From positions 186,001-250,000 of the forward strand of contig NZ_LHPI01000003.1 in the NCBI RefSeq assembly GCF_001274785.1: a stretch of 64,000 nucleotides of DNA. Direction: 5' to 3'. Position 1 is the first letter of the stretch. Each line of letters opens with the position of its first letter. A model generated the notes under the pieces. That model had not been told where the DNA came from and did no database searches. It saw nothing but the letters and a program-made list of their open reading frames with translations. The position numbers were made by a program, and so were the translations under genes. Below, one piece after another: positions 44,001 through 53,149 of the stretch. This stretch comes from Vibrio hepatarius (GTDB lineage Bacteria; Pseudomonadota; Gammaproteobacteria; Enterobacterales; Vibrionaceae).

Positions 44001-47000
44001 GAATGCTCCGCGCTGGTCCCCAACTCATTAAACGTCGCAGTATCCGTGACGGTTCCCGAAACGAGAATACTCACGGTATTGTCGTCGTTGCCGGTTGGAT
44101 AATTGTCTGCCGGTTTAAACAGAATGTTATCTAGTGCTCCGTTCTCAATCTCACTTTCGCTCAATGAAAGTGTTGAACCTAAAGCATTACCCGATTGGTC
44201 ATAAAACTCACCAATCGACGGATCTTCCAAAGTAAGCGTGATGCTAGACAGAACTTCGTGGCCACCTTCGACACCCGTTACTTGGTCGACGATCTGATAG
44301 CCTAAGTTGAGCTGGATATAACTGTCCTCATACCCCACTTGGTCAGCGCCAGCTTGACCATCTTGGTCAATCGGGTTCATGTTTGCATCCAATGAACCGA
44401 CAACATTGAGCGTAATTTCCGGCTCCGAATCGGCGCCATCTTTAACGTCCGCAATCGGATTCACTTTGATAATTACATCACCGGTTTGAACATTTTCGTC
44501 GCCGGAGTTGATATCAGTCGTGATCACCGTGAACGGTAATCTAAAGTCACCAGAGTAGTCTTCGGGTAAGTTAAGCAGCAATCCGTCCAATGCACCAACA
44601 ACACCCGTTGAAGAGATGCCTGTTTGGAAGACAAATTTGCCGTTAACAAAATTCACTTCGCTGCCAGAGATAGATATCGGGTAGTCGACTCCATCGATGG
44701 TCACGGTCTTGTCGATAATAATCGTAACTTCATCTGCTGAATCATCGGTGGCGCTATAACTGATCACGCTTTCTAGATGCTGGCCAAGGTTCAATTGAGT
44801 ATCTTCGGTAGCTTCAACCACGGTATCAGCCTGAATGCTAATTTCCGCCGCGACGTGATCATTGCCAAGAATGACTTCAGGGAACGAGAGGTCTATCGAC
44901 GTTTCTCTAACCACTTTCGCGCTTTGCTCGTTGGTATCCTCGCCCTCATCCAGCACTCGAGTGTATATCGTCAGCGAAATATCGTTGAAGTTACTTGTGC
45001 TGTTGTTGTTTGCGTCACCGTCGAGGTCTAAACCATTCGGGGCACTGATACTGAACGCTTCTTCGTTGATGATGACCCAACGCCCTTCACCTTCGTATGC
45101 AGCACCAGTCACCACGAGTTGCGTCAGCACCGCATCCGAAAGAGCTGAGCCATCAGTATTGGTCAGTTGAATAACAACATCTTCCACGCGCTCAACAGAT
45201 GAAGCATCGGTTTCGTTGTATTTGATGACATACTCACCGTCCCACACTTCGTTCCCTGAGCCGTCGGTTTGGATGTTATCACTGTTGATAGTGAAGCGAA
45301 GCTGGCCGTTGGCATCGGCAACTAGACTGCTGTATTCCGTCGTGCCTGCTTCATCCGAGACCACTAAGCGATTGTTACTGTCTTCTGGCTCGACAATCGG
45401 ACGAACCACAACGTGCACCTCACCAGTAATAGTCGCGGTGACTCGGCCACCGTCACCAACGATTGTGTCGCTGGTGTACTCGTGGTCGCGTTCCTCAATC
45501 TCGACGACTGTCGTGAGGTCAAAGTCTGCACTTGAGTCAGCTGGCGGTGTGATCTGAACAAAGTTGTTGCTCAGTGCGATCTGTGAAAACTCTTCAGGTG
45601 TTTGACCGTCCAACGGCGCAATGGTGATGGTCCCTGTCGAACTGTCAAAATTCCACTCCACGTTGCCATTGATATTGACACTTGCGCCATCCGGCACGCC
45701 ATTAATCGTAATCGAGGTAAAGTGTTCATCACTATCGGAGTAGTCACTGCCTTTCGGGTGCCAGTCGATATTGATCGCCGAGTCTTCTTTGCCAACGCTA
45801 CGATTGGTGTAAGTCAGTGAGGTATCAATTACCGGTTCTACATTAACGCGAATTTCTTTTTCAAACGTTAATGTGTGCCCGTCATTTTCGGTCACCACAA
45901 TCGTCCCGGTAATCGTGATATTTTCGGTCGAAGAGTGTGTTGGTTTAATCACGATACCGGAATTGGCATTTAAATCGGTGATATTGGCTTCATAGATAGG
46001 TTTCGACATGTCGGGTTTGCCGTCGGCCCCCGTCTCGTAACCGACAAAGTTCAGGTTGATCACCGAGCCATTGCCGTCTTCAATTACCACTCCGTCAGGA
46101 ATGTTGGATAACAACACTGTAATCGATTCAGAGTTATCGCTTGGTTTATCAAAGACTTCACCAGAAACAATCCAGAAGTCGATTTCCGCTCCACCATTTT
46201 CTTTAATCGTGGTTTCAATCCCTGAAACGCCACCTTCACTGAACTCTGTCCACTGCGAACCAGTAACATGACCTTGTGGTAAATCGGCGACACCTTTTAC
46301 TTCGACATTGACGGTTTTCGTTCCCAAAACTTTGACGTCAACGTCCAACGTGCCATCCGATAAGGTCGCGCTATCTTTCACTACGCCCGTCACCTTAAAG
46401 CTAAAGTCTTTGTTACTGTGTAGCTCAGGATTGACTTCGACGTTGCTCAATTGGTCGTATCGAATCTCAAAATACTCAACACCGTCAACCGTAATGGTGG
46501 TAATTGGGTCATCACCCGTGCCGACCCAGTTGAGCTCTGCATTCTCGGTAATATTTGAAATGCGCACGTAGAGCGTTTCAGAACCATCCACATCAAAAGA
46601 CGGATTCATCGTGATCACTTCATCAAGAGTAAACGGCTCATAATTTGGCTCAGCACCGATATAGTTTGGATCTGCGATATTGTCTTCGTTGATCTTAATG
46701 CGACTGACACTAAAGCTGCCAGCATCAGCAGACGGACGCACATCAATCACGATCTCTTTCGCTTCAGATTGCGCAGTAGATTTATCGCTTGTGCCGTCGT
46801 TGTAGGCGTTGACGGTTTCTTCGGTAACAGCCGTTGCTTCAAGGCGGATCTGCCCTGAGAAGTTATCTATCGGATTGATTTCTACTTTATCAATATCACT
46901 GGAAGAAATGGTATACACGCCGTCTTGCGGGGTAACCACCGTGTTGCCGATTAACAACTCAAACTTCCCTTCACCCTCAATGATTTCAAGCTGATAGCTA

Positions 47001-50000
47001 ATGGTTTCAGGGTTACTGGTGTCCTGTGTTTCCGCGAGGAGCTTGAGCTCAACATTGTCTTGGTCCTCAATCACTAGGTATTGATAAGTGCTTTGTGAGT
47101 CGTCCCACGTGGCGATGTCAGCAACACTTTCCACTTCAATTCGGAAATTTGAATTGACGTTATGATCGGGGATTCCATTGTTGTCGATTTGCAGTTGGTA
47201 GTTGATCTTAATACCGTTCTCGCCAGTGGAGTAGTTACGATCCGGCACAAAATAGAGGTTGTTTATCGTCGCAATGGTATTGTTACCGCTTAATGAGAAG
47301 CTTTGTTCAAGCAGAGAACCATCAATCACTATTTTGCCAGATGTCGCTTCTAACTTGTGGAACTCTCCGCCTTGTTCGTAGTAAAAGGTACCATGGTGGT
47401 TGTTGGCATTTTTAAGCGTTAGCGCACCGATTGCTTCTCCATTATCTTGGTCATACAAGTTCACTTGTAGTGCGATTTGGACCGGCGCGTCTGGTAAGTC
47501 AGTCTGGTTATCTTGCGTGTTTTCAAACGCGGGTTCATCACCACTTGCGTAAGTGATGCTCGAATCGCGCCCCGCATCTTCAAATGTCGTCACTTTGAGT
47601 GCGATTGGTCGCGACACTCTATCTGTAATGGTGATATCCAGCGGAGCAACCGAGGTATCTAAGTCGCCATCGGTTGCGGTGAGTTTGACGCTAAAGTTAA
47701 TCTCATCACCATCGTGCTCAAGATAATTGTTGGCTCGGAACTCCACTTCACCATTTGAATTGATGCGTAAAATACCGAGCTGACGGGTATCTTGGCCACC
47801 ATTACCATCGTTGGTTTGTTGATAGACATTAATGGTCTGTATGCCATCAGACAGTTCAACCGAGTCAGAGTACACTCCACCATTGCCACCAAACACGATC
47901 GATGAGCCATTCGAGGTTGTCCCTTCTAATTGAGTTAACGCCGCATCGTCCGCGCCCTTGTCGGTCTCTGCCGAAAACATATCGACTTTAGAGCCGTTAT
48001 AACCCTGACCTTCTACTCGAGTAATGCTTTGTGTCGTTAGCGTTGGGACGTCATCAACAACCGTGATCGGCAGGTTTATCACCGAGCTTTGGTCACCATC
48101 ATAGTCATTTGCTTTGATGGTAAAGTTGATCTCTAGTTCGTTCTGTTGATTGGCATCATCGTGATCTAACGGGTTCAATAGCGTGAAAGTATAGCTGTTG
48201 TCTGACGTATCAAACGTCATGGTGAACACTTCACTACCCGAACTGGTTTGTGCGGTGTAGACAAACGTTGTGCCACTGGTTTCTACCGCCGCCCACTCAA
48301 GCGGTTCACCGCCCGAGGTTAATCCGGATAAAATAGTATCTGCATCGGTCAGTTCATATTCGACCACACCGTCCGCACCCTCAAGCAGAGTAAAGTTGCC
48401 AGAGATCTGTGTGGATTGATTCTGATCCGAACCGATAGCGGAAATGTCATCTTCATCGACCCGCTTATCCCCTGTTGCCTCTCCTGTTACAACAGGCTGA
48501 TCATCAAGAACTTCAATCGGTAACGACATAGCGCCCGACGCATCCATATCGCCATCAATCGCTACGACTTCAAATGGAATTGTTAAGCTGTCTGAGCCTT
48601 GCGCATGGTCTAACGGCTTAAATTGGGTATAGGTATAATGACCGTCATCACCCAACTCAAGGGTGAAGATTACCTGATTGCCCGCAACGCCCTGATAAGT
48701 CGTAGTCTCAGCATTGCCAGACACTTTAGAGATAGTAACGTCTAACCCGCCTGATTTTAGGCCGCTTTCAGTATTACTAATGTTAGTCAGTTGATAAGCC
48801 ACCACCTCATCGGCACCTTGAGTGGTTTCAAACCAGCCTTGTGCAATCGAAGTCGAACCGGAAGATTGCGAACCTCCGCTGATTTCTTTCTCATCAACGC
48901 TCAGCTCGCTTCCGCTTGCGAGGTTATTAATTGTCGGAACGTCATCTTCAATCGTCACTTGCAGCGGCTTCATCGCCGAGTCATCACCGTCGCTGTCTAC
49001 CGCATACACCGGTAAATCAAAGCTTAAGGTGTTGTTACCGCTGGCGTCAGCATGGTCGAGCGCTTCAAGTAAAGTGAACGTATATTGGCCTTTGACACTT
49101 GCGTTGAAGTTCAGCGTAAAAATGGTGGTTTCAGCGCCCGTCGATGGGTCAACGATAAAGCCTAGATACTCGCCAGAGTCGGCAGGCTCTTCACGTAACT
49201 GCACCGTCAATCCGCCTGATGTCAACGCGCCGTCTGTATTGAATTCACTGCTTTCAAGACGGAAGTGAGACAGCTCATCACTGCCTTCGGTGTAAGTGAT
49301 GGTATTGGTCGACGACACAGGTGCGGTTCCGCCAACAGAGCCGTCATCAAGCAGTGTTTCTGACAACGTTACACTCGGAACGGTATCGATAATCGGGTTC
49401 GCGCCGTCCGTGATGGTCAGTGTCACCGTGGCGGTTTGTTTGTCGTTATCCGCGTCGTTTGACGTCACCACGATGGTTTTAACGATGTCGCCATTAGAAT
49501 GGTCTAAGTCGCTGTTTGGCTCAAAACGCATGTCACCTTCGAGTGTGATGTACAGCGTTCCTTCGTCAAAGCTAAAAGCTTGCTCGCCTGTCACCTCTAA
49601 ATCCAGTGCTCGAGTCTCGTTGCCAAACGTGAATTGGGTAATCGTCGCTCCGTCCGCGCTCTGCTCGGGCATCACATCAATCGTTGCTGTGGTTTCAACA
49701 TCCGATGTACCAAGCGTTGGCTCGACAATCGTCCAACTGCCGTCTTGCATCACCTGAACGTCATCTTCAATCGTCACTTGCAGCGGCTTCATCGCCGAGT
49801 CATCACCGTCGCTGTCCACCGCATACACAGGTAAATCAAAGCTCAGGGTGTTGTTACCGCTGGCGTCAGCATGGTCGAGCGCTTCAAGCAGAGTGAACGT
49901 GTATTGGCCTTTGACACTTGCGTTAAAGTTCAGCGTAAAAATGGTGGTTTCAGCGCCCGTCGATGGGTCAACAGTAAAGCCTAGATACTCGCCAGAGTCG

Positions 50001-51226
50001 GCAGGCTCTTCACGTAATTGCACCGTCAATCCGCCCGAGGTAAGCGAGCCATCAGTGTTGAACTCGCTACTCTCCAAACGAAAATGGTCAACATAGTCAC
50101 CGCCGTCACTGTAAGAGATGGTGTTCGTTACCAATACTGCTTCACCGCTTAGCGAAGAACCTTGCTGAAGCAATGACTCCGAAAGCTCAACACTCGAGGT
50201 CGCATCAATTTGTGGATCTGGTCCGTCGCCAATCGTCACCCGAGCGTTAATCGGCGCTTGAGTTAAGTTGCCGCCACTGTCTTTACCTTCAATCTCGAAT
50301 TGAATAGAAATTTGGTCGTTTGAGAACGATACTTGGCCTCCACCGACTGACGGCAGATGGTCAATCGGTTGAGATATGGTCGTCGTTAATTCTAAGTTAA
50401 TGTTTTTGCCGACGTTCGAAGTATCGATATCAATGCGCAACACCTCGCCGCCTTGAGAGACGCCAACAATCGCGTTTTCAGCGGCATCGTACGTAAACAA
50501 GACCGCCTGTCCGTTTGACGTGATATCACTATTGAGTTCATTAAGCAGCGAAGAGAGCGAGAGTGCTTGTGGCACAAAAGAGGTCGCATCAAGCGGCAGA
50601 TCACCAGCGGAGATAATGACCGTACTAGACACTGACTGCGGATAGGTTCCTAAAGAGATTGAACCTTCGACGAGTGAGCCACTGATGCTTTCTCCACCAG
50701 CCGCAAACACCAATGAGCGTCCTTCCTCGTCACGCTGATTAAACCCATCTCGCGGAATACCTTGAGTTTCAAAGAAAGTACTCGCCAGCACTTCTGCGCC
50801 ATTGTATTCGATGGTAACAAATCCAGCATTGGCAGAACCTGTCGCGGTTCCACCTGCTGCGGTCGCTTCTAATAATTCAGTTGGGTCAACGCCAGCGAGA
50901 ATCGCTTCTTGAATCGCCGCGATATCGACCGCTTCTGTTGCTGAGTTCGCAAGTTGTATTGGATCCACGCTCAGCTCGCCTGAAACAGGAGCGGTAACCC
51001 AACCTCCTTGTTCGTTGCCACAACCTACGCAGTTCTGATCCTGCGCGACCAAGTACTCGGAGGTATCTATCAATACACTAGACTGATTAATCGTAATGAC
51101 GATCTCATTCTTTTGGATCACATCGCCTTCGGTAACTCTGCGCGGAGTGCCATCGACTTTGACCACAATAACGTCACCAACAACTTCTACAACTTTTGCG
51201 GTTTGGTCAGATATTTCTACGTCCAT
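41042..51226 (-). CDS. Giant LapA-type surface adhesin with retention module and type I secretion signal
   Basis: A 3394-aa secreted adhesin, 16% of the window. Start at the ATG 51226 with AGGAG upstream (a GTG at 51232 overlaps it); residue numbers below count from that GTG. Residues 1-130: retention module (MDVEISDQTAKVVEVVGDV, CVGC at 68-71) ending in DPTELLEATAAGG; TAAG at 124-127 matches the LapG-type protease site. About 220-1055: repeats of the type I secretion 143-residue kind, two nearly identical at 383-493 and 656-766. About 1055-3235: tandem cadherin-like/VCBS-like beta domains rich in Asp, Gly and Thr. 3240-3290: RTX nonapeptides (GGxGxDxLx). The rest is a C-terminal type I secretion target region. 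Cell-surface retention and c-di-GMP-controlled release are inferred. No transporter, LapD or LapG gene is in the window. GC and codon use look ordinary. Confidence 0.92.
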   Translation of the reverse strand: MDVEISDQTAKVVEVVGDVIVVKVDGTPRRVTEGDVIQKNEIVITINQSSVLIDTSEYLVAQDQNCVGCGNEQGGWVTAPVSGELSVDPIQLANSATEAVDIAAIQEAILAGVDPTELLEATAAGGTATGSANAGFVTIEYNGAEVLASTFFETQGIPRDGFNQRDEEGRSLVFAAGGESISGSLVEGSISLGTYPQSVSSTVIISAGDLPLDATSFVPQALSLSSLLNELNSDITSNGQAVLFTYDAAENAIVGVSQGGEVLRIDIDTSNVGKNINLELTTTISQPIDHLPSVGGGQVSFSNDQISIQFEIEGKDSGGNLTQAPINARVTIGDGPDPQIDATSSVELSESLLQQGSSLSGEAVLVTNTISYSDGGDYVDHFRLESSEFNTDGSLTSGGLTVQLREEPADSGEYLGFTVDPSTGAETTIFTLNFNASVKGQYTFTLLEALDHADASGNNTLSFDLPVYAVDSDGDDSAMKPLQVTIEDDVQVMQDGSWTIVEPTLGTSDVETTATIDVMPEQSADGATITQFTFGNETRALDLEVTGEQAFSFDEGTLYITLEGDMRFEPNSDLDHSNGDIVKTIVVTSNDADNDKQTATVTLTITDGANPIIDTVPSVTLSETLLDDGSVGGTAPVSSTNTITYTEGSDELSHFRLESSEFNTDGALTSGGLTVQLREEPADSGEYLGFIVDPSTGAETTIFTLNFNASVKGQYTFTLLEALDHADASGNNTLSFDLPVYAVDSDGDDSAMKPLQVTIEDDVPTINNLASGSELSVDEKEISGGSQSSGSTSIAQGWFETTQGADEVVAYQLTNISNTESGLKSGGLDVTISKVSGNAETTTYQGVAGNQVIFTLELGDDGHYTYTQFKPLDHAQGSDSLTIPFEVVAIDGDMDASGAMSLPIEVLDDQPVVTGEATGDKRVDEDDISAIGSDQNQSTQISGNFTLLEGADGVVEYELTDADTILSGLTSGGEPLEWAAVETSGTTFVYTAQTSSGSEVFTMTFDTSDNSYTFTLLNPLDHDDANQQNELEINFTIKANDYDGDQSSVINLPITVVDDVPTLTTQSITRVEGQGYNGSKVDMFSAETDKGADDAALTQLEGTTSNGSSIVFGGNGGVYSDSVELSDGIQTINVYQQTNDGNGGQDTRQLGILRINSNGEVEFRANNYLEHDGDEINFSVKLTATDGDLDTSVAPLDITITDRVSRPIALKVTTFEDAGRDSSITYASGDEPAFENTQDNQTDLPDAPVQIALQVNLYDQDNGEAIGALTLKNANNHHGTFYYEQGGEFHKLEATSGKIVIDGSLLEQSFSLSGNNTIATINNLYFVPDRNYSTGENGIKINYQLQIDNNGIPDHNVNSNFRIEVESVADIATWDDSQSTYQYLVIEDQDNVELKLLAETQDTSNPETISYQLEIIEGEGKFELLIGNTVVTPQDGVYTISSSDIDKVEINPIDNFSGQIRLEATAVTEETVNAYNDGTSDKSTAQSEAKEIVIDVRPSADAGSFSVSRIKINEDNIADPNYIGAEPNYEPFTLDEVITMNPSFDVDGSETLYVRISNITENAELNWVGTGDDPITTITVDGVEYFEIRYDQLSNVEVNPELHSNKDFSFKVTGVVKDSATLSDGTLDVDVKVLGTKTVNVEVKGVADLPQGHVTGSQWTEFSEGGVSGIETTIKENGGAEIDFWIVSGEVFDKPSDNSESITVLLSNIPDGVVIEDGNGSVINLNFVGYETGADGKPDMSKPIYEANITDLNANSGIVIKPTHSSTENITITGTIVVTENDGHTLTFEKEIRVNVEPVIDTSLTYTNRSVGKEDSAINIDWHPKGSDYSDSDEHFTSITINGVPDGASVNINGNVEWNFDSSTGTITIAPLDGQTPEEFSQIALSNNFVQITPPADSSADFDLTTVVEIEERDHEYTSDTIVGDGGRVTATITGEVHVVVRPIVEPEDSNNRLVVSDEAGTTEYSSLVADANGQLRFTINSDNIQTDGSGNEVWDGEYVIKYNETDASSVERVEDVVIQLTNTDGSALSDAVLTQLVVTGAAYEGEGRWVIINEEAFSISAPNGLDLDGDANNNSTSNFNDISLTIYTRVLDEGEDTNEQSAKVVRETSIDLSFPEVILGNDHVAAEISIQADTVVEATEDTQLNLGQHLESVISYSATDDSADEVTIIIDKTVTIDGVDYPISISGSEVNFVNGKFVFQTGISSTGVVGALDGLLLNLPEDYSGDFRLPFTVITTDINSGDENVQTGDVIIKVNPIADVKDGADSEPEITLNVVGSLDANMNPIDQDGQAGADQVGYEDSYIQLNLGYQIVDQVTGVEGGHEVLSSITLTLEDPSIGEFYDQSGNALGSTLSLSESEIENGALDNILFKPADNYPTGNDDNTVSILVSGTVTDTATFNELGTSAEHSDNFSTSVSFDVVPVVDSVTVSGPGTDPSQAIEISGNEDESISLGNSGTVSIALSDTDGSESFVSITFTNVPDGFLFSADPTSGYVVKNNGGGTWSVKLPADAGETLDLSAISVQPPKNFSGTAEFGVTAYIEESLLGVPTRVTNLPKFVLTVTPVGDAVDSDTTDSVEGTEGSNIDIAIDASVIDNTLSATGSGTYSENAPETLRIEVSNVPKDAQIFYPDGTTLATYDAVNEVWTLDVSAQQVDKIVFNSGEHNSDSGNVLGIDGPLHISVQAVDKDAQGNEYLGAKSEFDVELKVDPVNDQPTFVNVIDLETTEDAVDGVAINQFQIADIDAIYDDPDATYTLTLQVDKGALEAGSYPDVGFALQSDGSLVISGKLADINAALANGVVVFTPDSNSNDLNSGGPVLVTATVDDGGNNGAVDPADTSTSNSNFTTFEINVTEVNDQPVAGDLDLGEIDEDGSIQITAAQLIAASSDIDGDTLSVTSITVPAEQGELIANPDGVSWTFNAKPDFNGEVTFNYVIEDNGTTNGVNDFLQDTGSATLTVNGVNDTPIIDSSSITTQVDENSAQLISGINVGDVDYVDSYADDFMTITLSVDYGTLSVSQTAPEEVTVTGNGTDSITLTGKLAALNALIDTPVSPSGVFLDASYSPVDTINLTVVAKDSGNPSGIAIETTPVSYPISVTPVANAPTLKIDPATLYVRNTTVSESGFLNGFMLAGIVAELADANETLSLVISGVPDTATLSSGTETVTFDSINNQWIVSQAAIDDLQIQGAGVGQHTISVVATSQESNGDVAESAPIELNLNVVTESNPIDLSASSDDVQLLGGSNQDLTSGSGDDRLVGGAGDNTLVGGDGDDVLIGGLGSDILTGGAGMDIFIWNEIDNGATDTITDFSISEGDKIDLRDILPELKQPTLDMDALLENIDAKVDGDNIELTIYANGAGSDEQTILIESLVPQLTIVGNGAADIVTALLDQHVLVHDS
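48937..49267 (-). repeat. Direct repeat copy 2 within the adhesin gene
   Basis: About 331 bp that is nearly identical to 49756-50086, with scattered silent differences. It encodes the EFNTDG...VTIEDDV unit of the adhesin. The offset between copies is 819 bp, exactly 273 codons. Confidence 0.85.
49756..50086 (-). repeat. Direct repeat copy 1 within the adhesin gene
   Basis: Partner of 48937-49267. The two encoded segments differ at only a few residues (for example GFTVDPS versus GFIVDPS). Confidence 0.85.
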
Positions 51227-51760
51227 AAACACTCCTAACTTCGCTGATTACCAGCGGCAATACTTTTAATAATTTGTCACTATCTGGTGGACAAAATAGC
51301 AAAACATGCAGCTAAAATCCGCGATTTAGCACATTTCAAAACCGGCGAGAGACAAGCGTAAGCAATTGTTATATAAGAGGTTTATTCGAGACATAGTTTA
51401 TTATCCTGAATAATTGTGTCGGCATTCTCACATTTAAGATATGAATAACTCAGGCAAGAGATAAGAATAGGCTTAGAAAACAACAGCTAAACCTCAATAC
51501 CTTGCTTAAGACATGAGTGAGAGTCTGGATACACAGCAGATGAAGCTAGGCGAGAATTGAATGGCTTGTAAACCCTGAAAACCTCTGGACGCGAAGATAC
51601 CAATCCCCAACTTTAACTGAGCTTTAGACTGGTAATTAATCCGTTACCGATTGATAAACTTTTGATGGGTAATCTTTGCGCAGTTGAGTCGTTTTAACGA
51701 TTAATTTCACTAAAGTTTCCTCGTTTTGAGTCGCTATAAAAGCATCAAACGAGGGTGTAT
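51227..51760. other. Intergenic region between divergent adhesin and VC2046-family genes
   Basis: About 534 bp without a gene. It should hold the adhesin promoter and the promoter of the small gene on the right. A short hairpin (CGCTG/CAGCG, 51242-51256) precedes the adhesin ribosome site and a longer one (51719-51754) covers that of the right-hand gene. No c-di-GMP riboswitch core was recognised. Confidence 0.55.
51719..51754 (+). promoter_or_regulatory. Hairpin covering the ribosome site of the VC2046-family gene
   Basis: CCTCGTTTTGA pairs with TCAAACGAGG, 10 bp with one bulged T, around a 15-nt loop. The 3' arm contains GAGG, the ribosome site 6 nt before the ATG at 51761. The loop contains TATAAA, so if that is a -10 box the upstream arm would not be transcribed. 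Confidence 0.35.
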
Positions 51761-52264
51761 ATGCAAGTCCATACTTTAGACAAAGCAACGATTATCAACG
51801 AACTTCAGTTCGGCAATGGTATCAACCATGCTGTTCATGAAGGACGTCGCGCCGATTTTGCGCTGATACTGTCGATGTTTTCGGATGACGTACGTGACAA
51901 CACCCCTGTTGAGAAGGTCGAAGCCGTCAATACCACTGACCAATTGCTACGCCAAAGGTTTGAGTTACAACCGCCTCAACCGCTGCGCTCTGACCAAAGC
52001 TCATACGAGATTTCTGCCCAGCAAGCCAACTTATTTCATACTTCGGGTCTGCCAAGCGCAAAGCTCAGCCATTACCTAAAACCAGAAGTTCTCGCCTACT
52101 TACCGGAAGATACCCATGATCTGCCAGAAGAGGTGTACCATAACCTCTCGGGGCATCAACGCCGTAAATTAAGCGAAGCCGAACCTAAACAATTGCTGCC
52201 TGCGGATCTGTACAACAAACTGGTTGATGCACAACGCACTTTCCAGATTTCTACTCGCGCCTAG
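51761..52264 (+). CDS. VC2046/SO_2500 family protein
   Basis: A 167-aa soluble protein that I recognise as the gammaproteobacterial VC2046/SO_2500 family (PF11993, named after ribosomal S4 similarity without proven role). Features: MQVHTLDKATIINELQFG at the start, GRRADFALILSMFSDDVRD, and a C-terminal helical, charged half. I chose the ATG at 51761 with GAGGG upstream over a GTG at 51755. In V. cholerae the relative is, as I recall, the neighbour of sodB, so here the adhesin gene appears to lie between two usually adjacent genes. Function unknown. Confidence 0.8.
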   Translation: MQVHTLDKATIINELQFGNGINHAVHEGRRADFALILSMFSDDVRDNTPVEKVEAVNTTDQLLRQRFELQPPQPLRSDQSSYEISAQQANLFHTSGLPSAKLSHYLKPEVLAYLPEDTHDLPEEVYHNLSGHQRRKLSEAEPKQLLPADLYNKLVDAQRTFQISTRA

Positions 52265-52474
52265 CGAAACGACTTTTTCCATTAAGATCACAAACTCACT
52301 GCATCATTGTTCGTATCGATACAGTAATTCACCTACGTAGTGTGAAAGACCGCAAAGAAACAACTTTATCATTATGACGTATTGATTAACTTTGATGTTA
52401 TTCACATCTAAATCCCCATCCATCTACCATGATAGTTGAACGTTAAAGTGTGGTTTGGTCTTAGGGGAAAGCCA

Positions 52475-53137
52475 ATGAATATTACTAATTCGGTAGTATT
52501 AATCACATCTGCTGGCTCTCAGCTCGGGAGCACGCTCGCCTATCACTTCGCGACTTTAGGTGCGACGATAGTGCTATGTGATAAAGAGTCTTCCCAGTTC
52601 AATGACGCGTATAAACTTTGTCGTGAAATCTCCTCCCATATCCATAAGTTCCCGATCAACGACCACTCGATTGAGTCTATTTCCGCACTGTTTGAATATA
52701 TTGATCAGCAACTGCACCGCTCACCCGACGTATTAATTAACGCCATCACGGTTGAAGCGATGCCAAACATTTTTGACCATGCCGCGAGTGATGCCTTTAC
52801 GCAAAGTCTTGCATTGATGGCTGCGACGCTGTTTACCTTTGGTCAAGCGACCGCAGAACGCATGCGTGAAGAGAAGAAAAACGGCGTGATCGTCAATGTC
52901 ATTTCACATAACGATTATCAGGACCTGTCTGGATTGGATAACGCTACTTCGATGGTCGCAGGTTTTACCCAAAGCTTGGCAAAACAACTGACACCATTCA
53001 ACATTCGCGTTGGTGGGGTTGTCCCTGGCGTCGAAAAGAATTCACTCCATTGGGCTGAAATCCGAGACGAGTTGATTCGCAATACCGAGTACATCGTCTC
53101 GAATGACTATTTCAGTGGGCGAGTGATGGCTGCGTAG
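52475..53137 (+). CDS. Degenerate short-chain dehydrogenase/reductase-like protein
   Basis: A 220-aa protein with the SDR fold but altered motifs. The nucleotide-binding motif is TSAGSQLG instead of TGxxxGxG; the NNAG position reads INAIT; the catalytic Tyr-x-x-x-Lys is absent where GLDNATSMVAGFTQSLAKQL aligns with the usual helix; a Ser (NVISHNDY) remains. The later NIRVGGVVPG segment is normal. It probably binds a nucleotide weakly or acts without SDR chemistry. The start is the ATG at 52475, with AGGGGAAA upstream. It ends 13 bp from the convergent phosphatase gene. Confidence 0.85.
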   Translation: MNITNSVVLITSAGSQLGSTLAYHFATLGATIVLCDKESSQFNDAYKLCREISSHIHKFPINDHSIESISALFEYIDQQLHRSPDVLINAITVEAMPNIFDHAASDAFTQSLALMAATLFTFGQATAERMREEKKNGVIVNVISHNDYQDLSGLDNATSMVAGFTQSLAKQLTPFNIRVGGVVPGVEKNSLHWAEIRDELIRNTEYIVSNDYFSGRVMAA

Positions 53138-53149
53138 CCTGTCCCCAGG

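Noticed and set aside
48937..50086. CRISPR-like or transposon-like repeat
   Set aside because: The two copies are in-frame protein-coding duplications with no spacers, inverted ends or transposase.
41193..50853. Many ORFs of 60-150 codons on the opposite strand and other frames of the adhesin gene
   Set aside because: They are shadows of the biased, repetitive codon use of the adhesin and have no ribosome sites or recognisable products.
51227..51760. c-di-GMP riboswitch controlling the adhesin
   Set aside because: The conserved GEMM core was not seen on either strand of this region.
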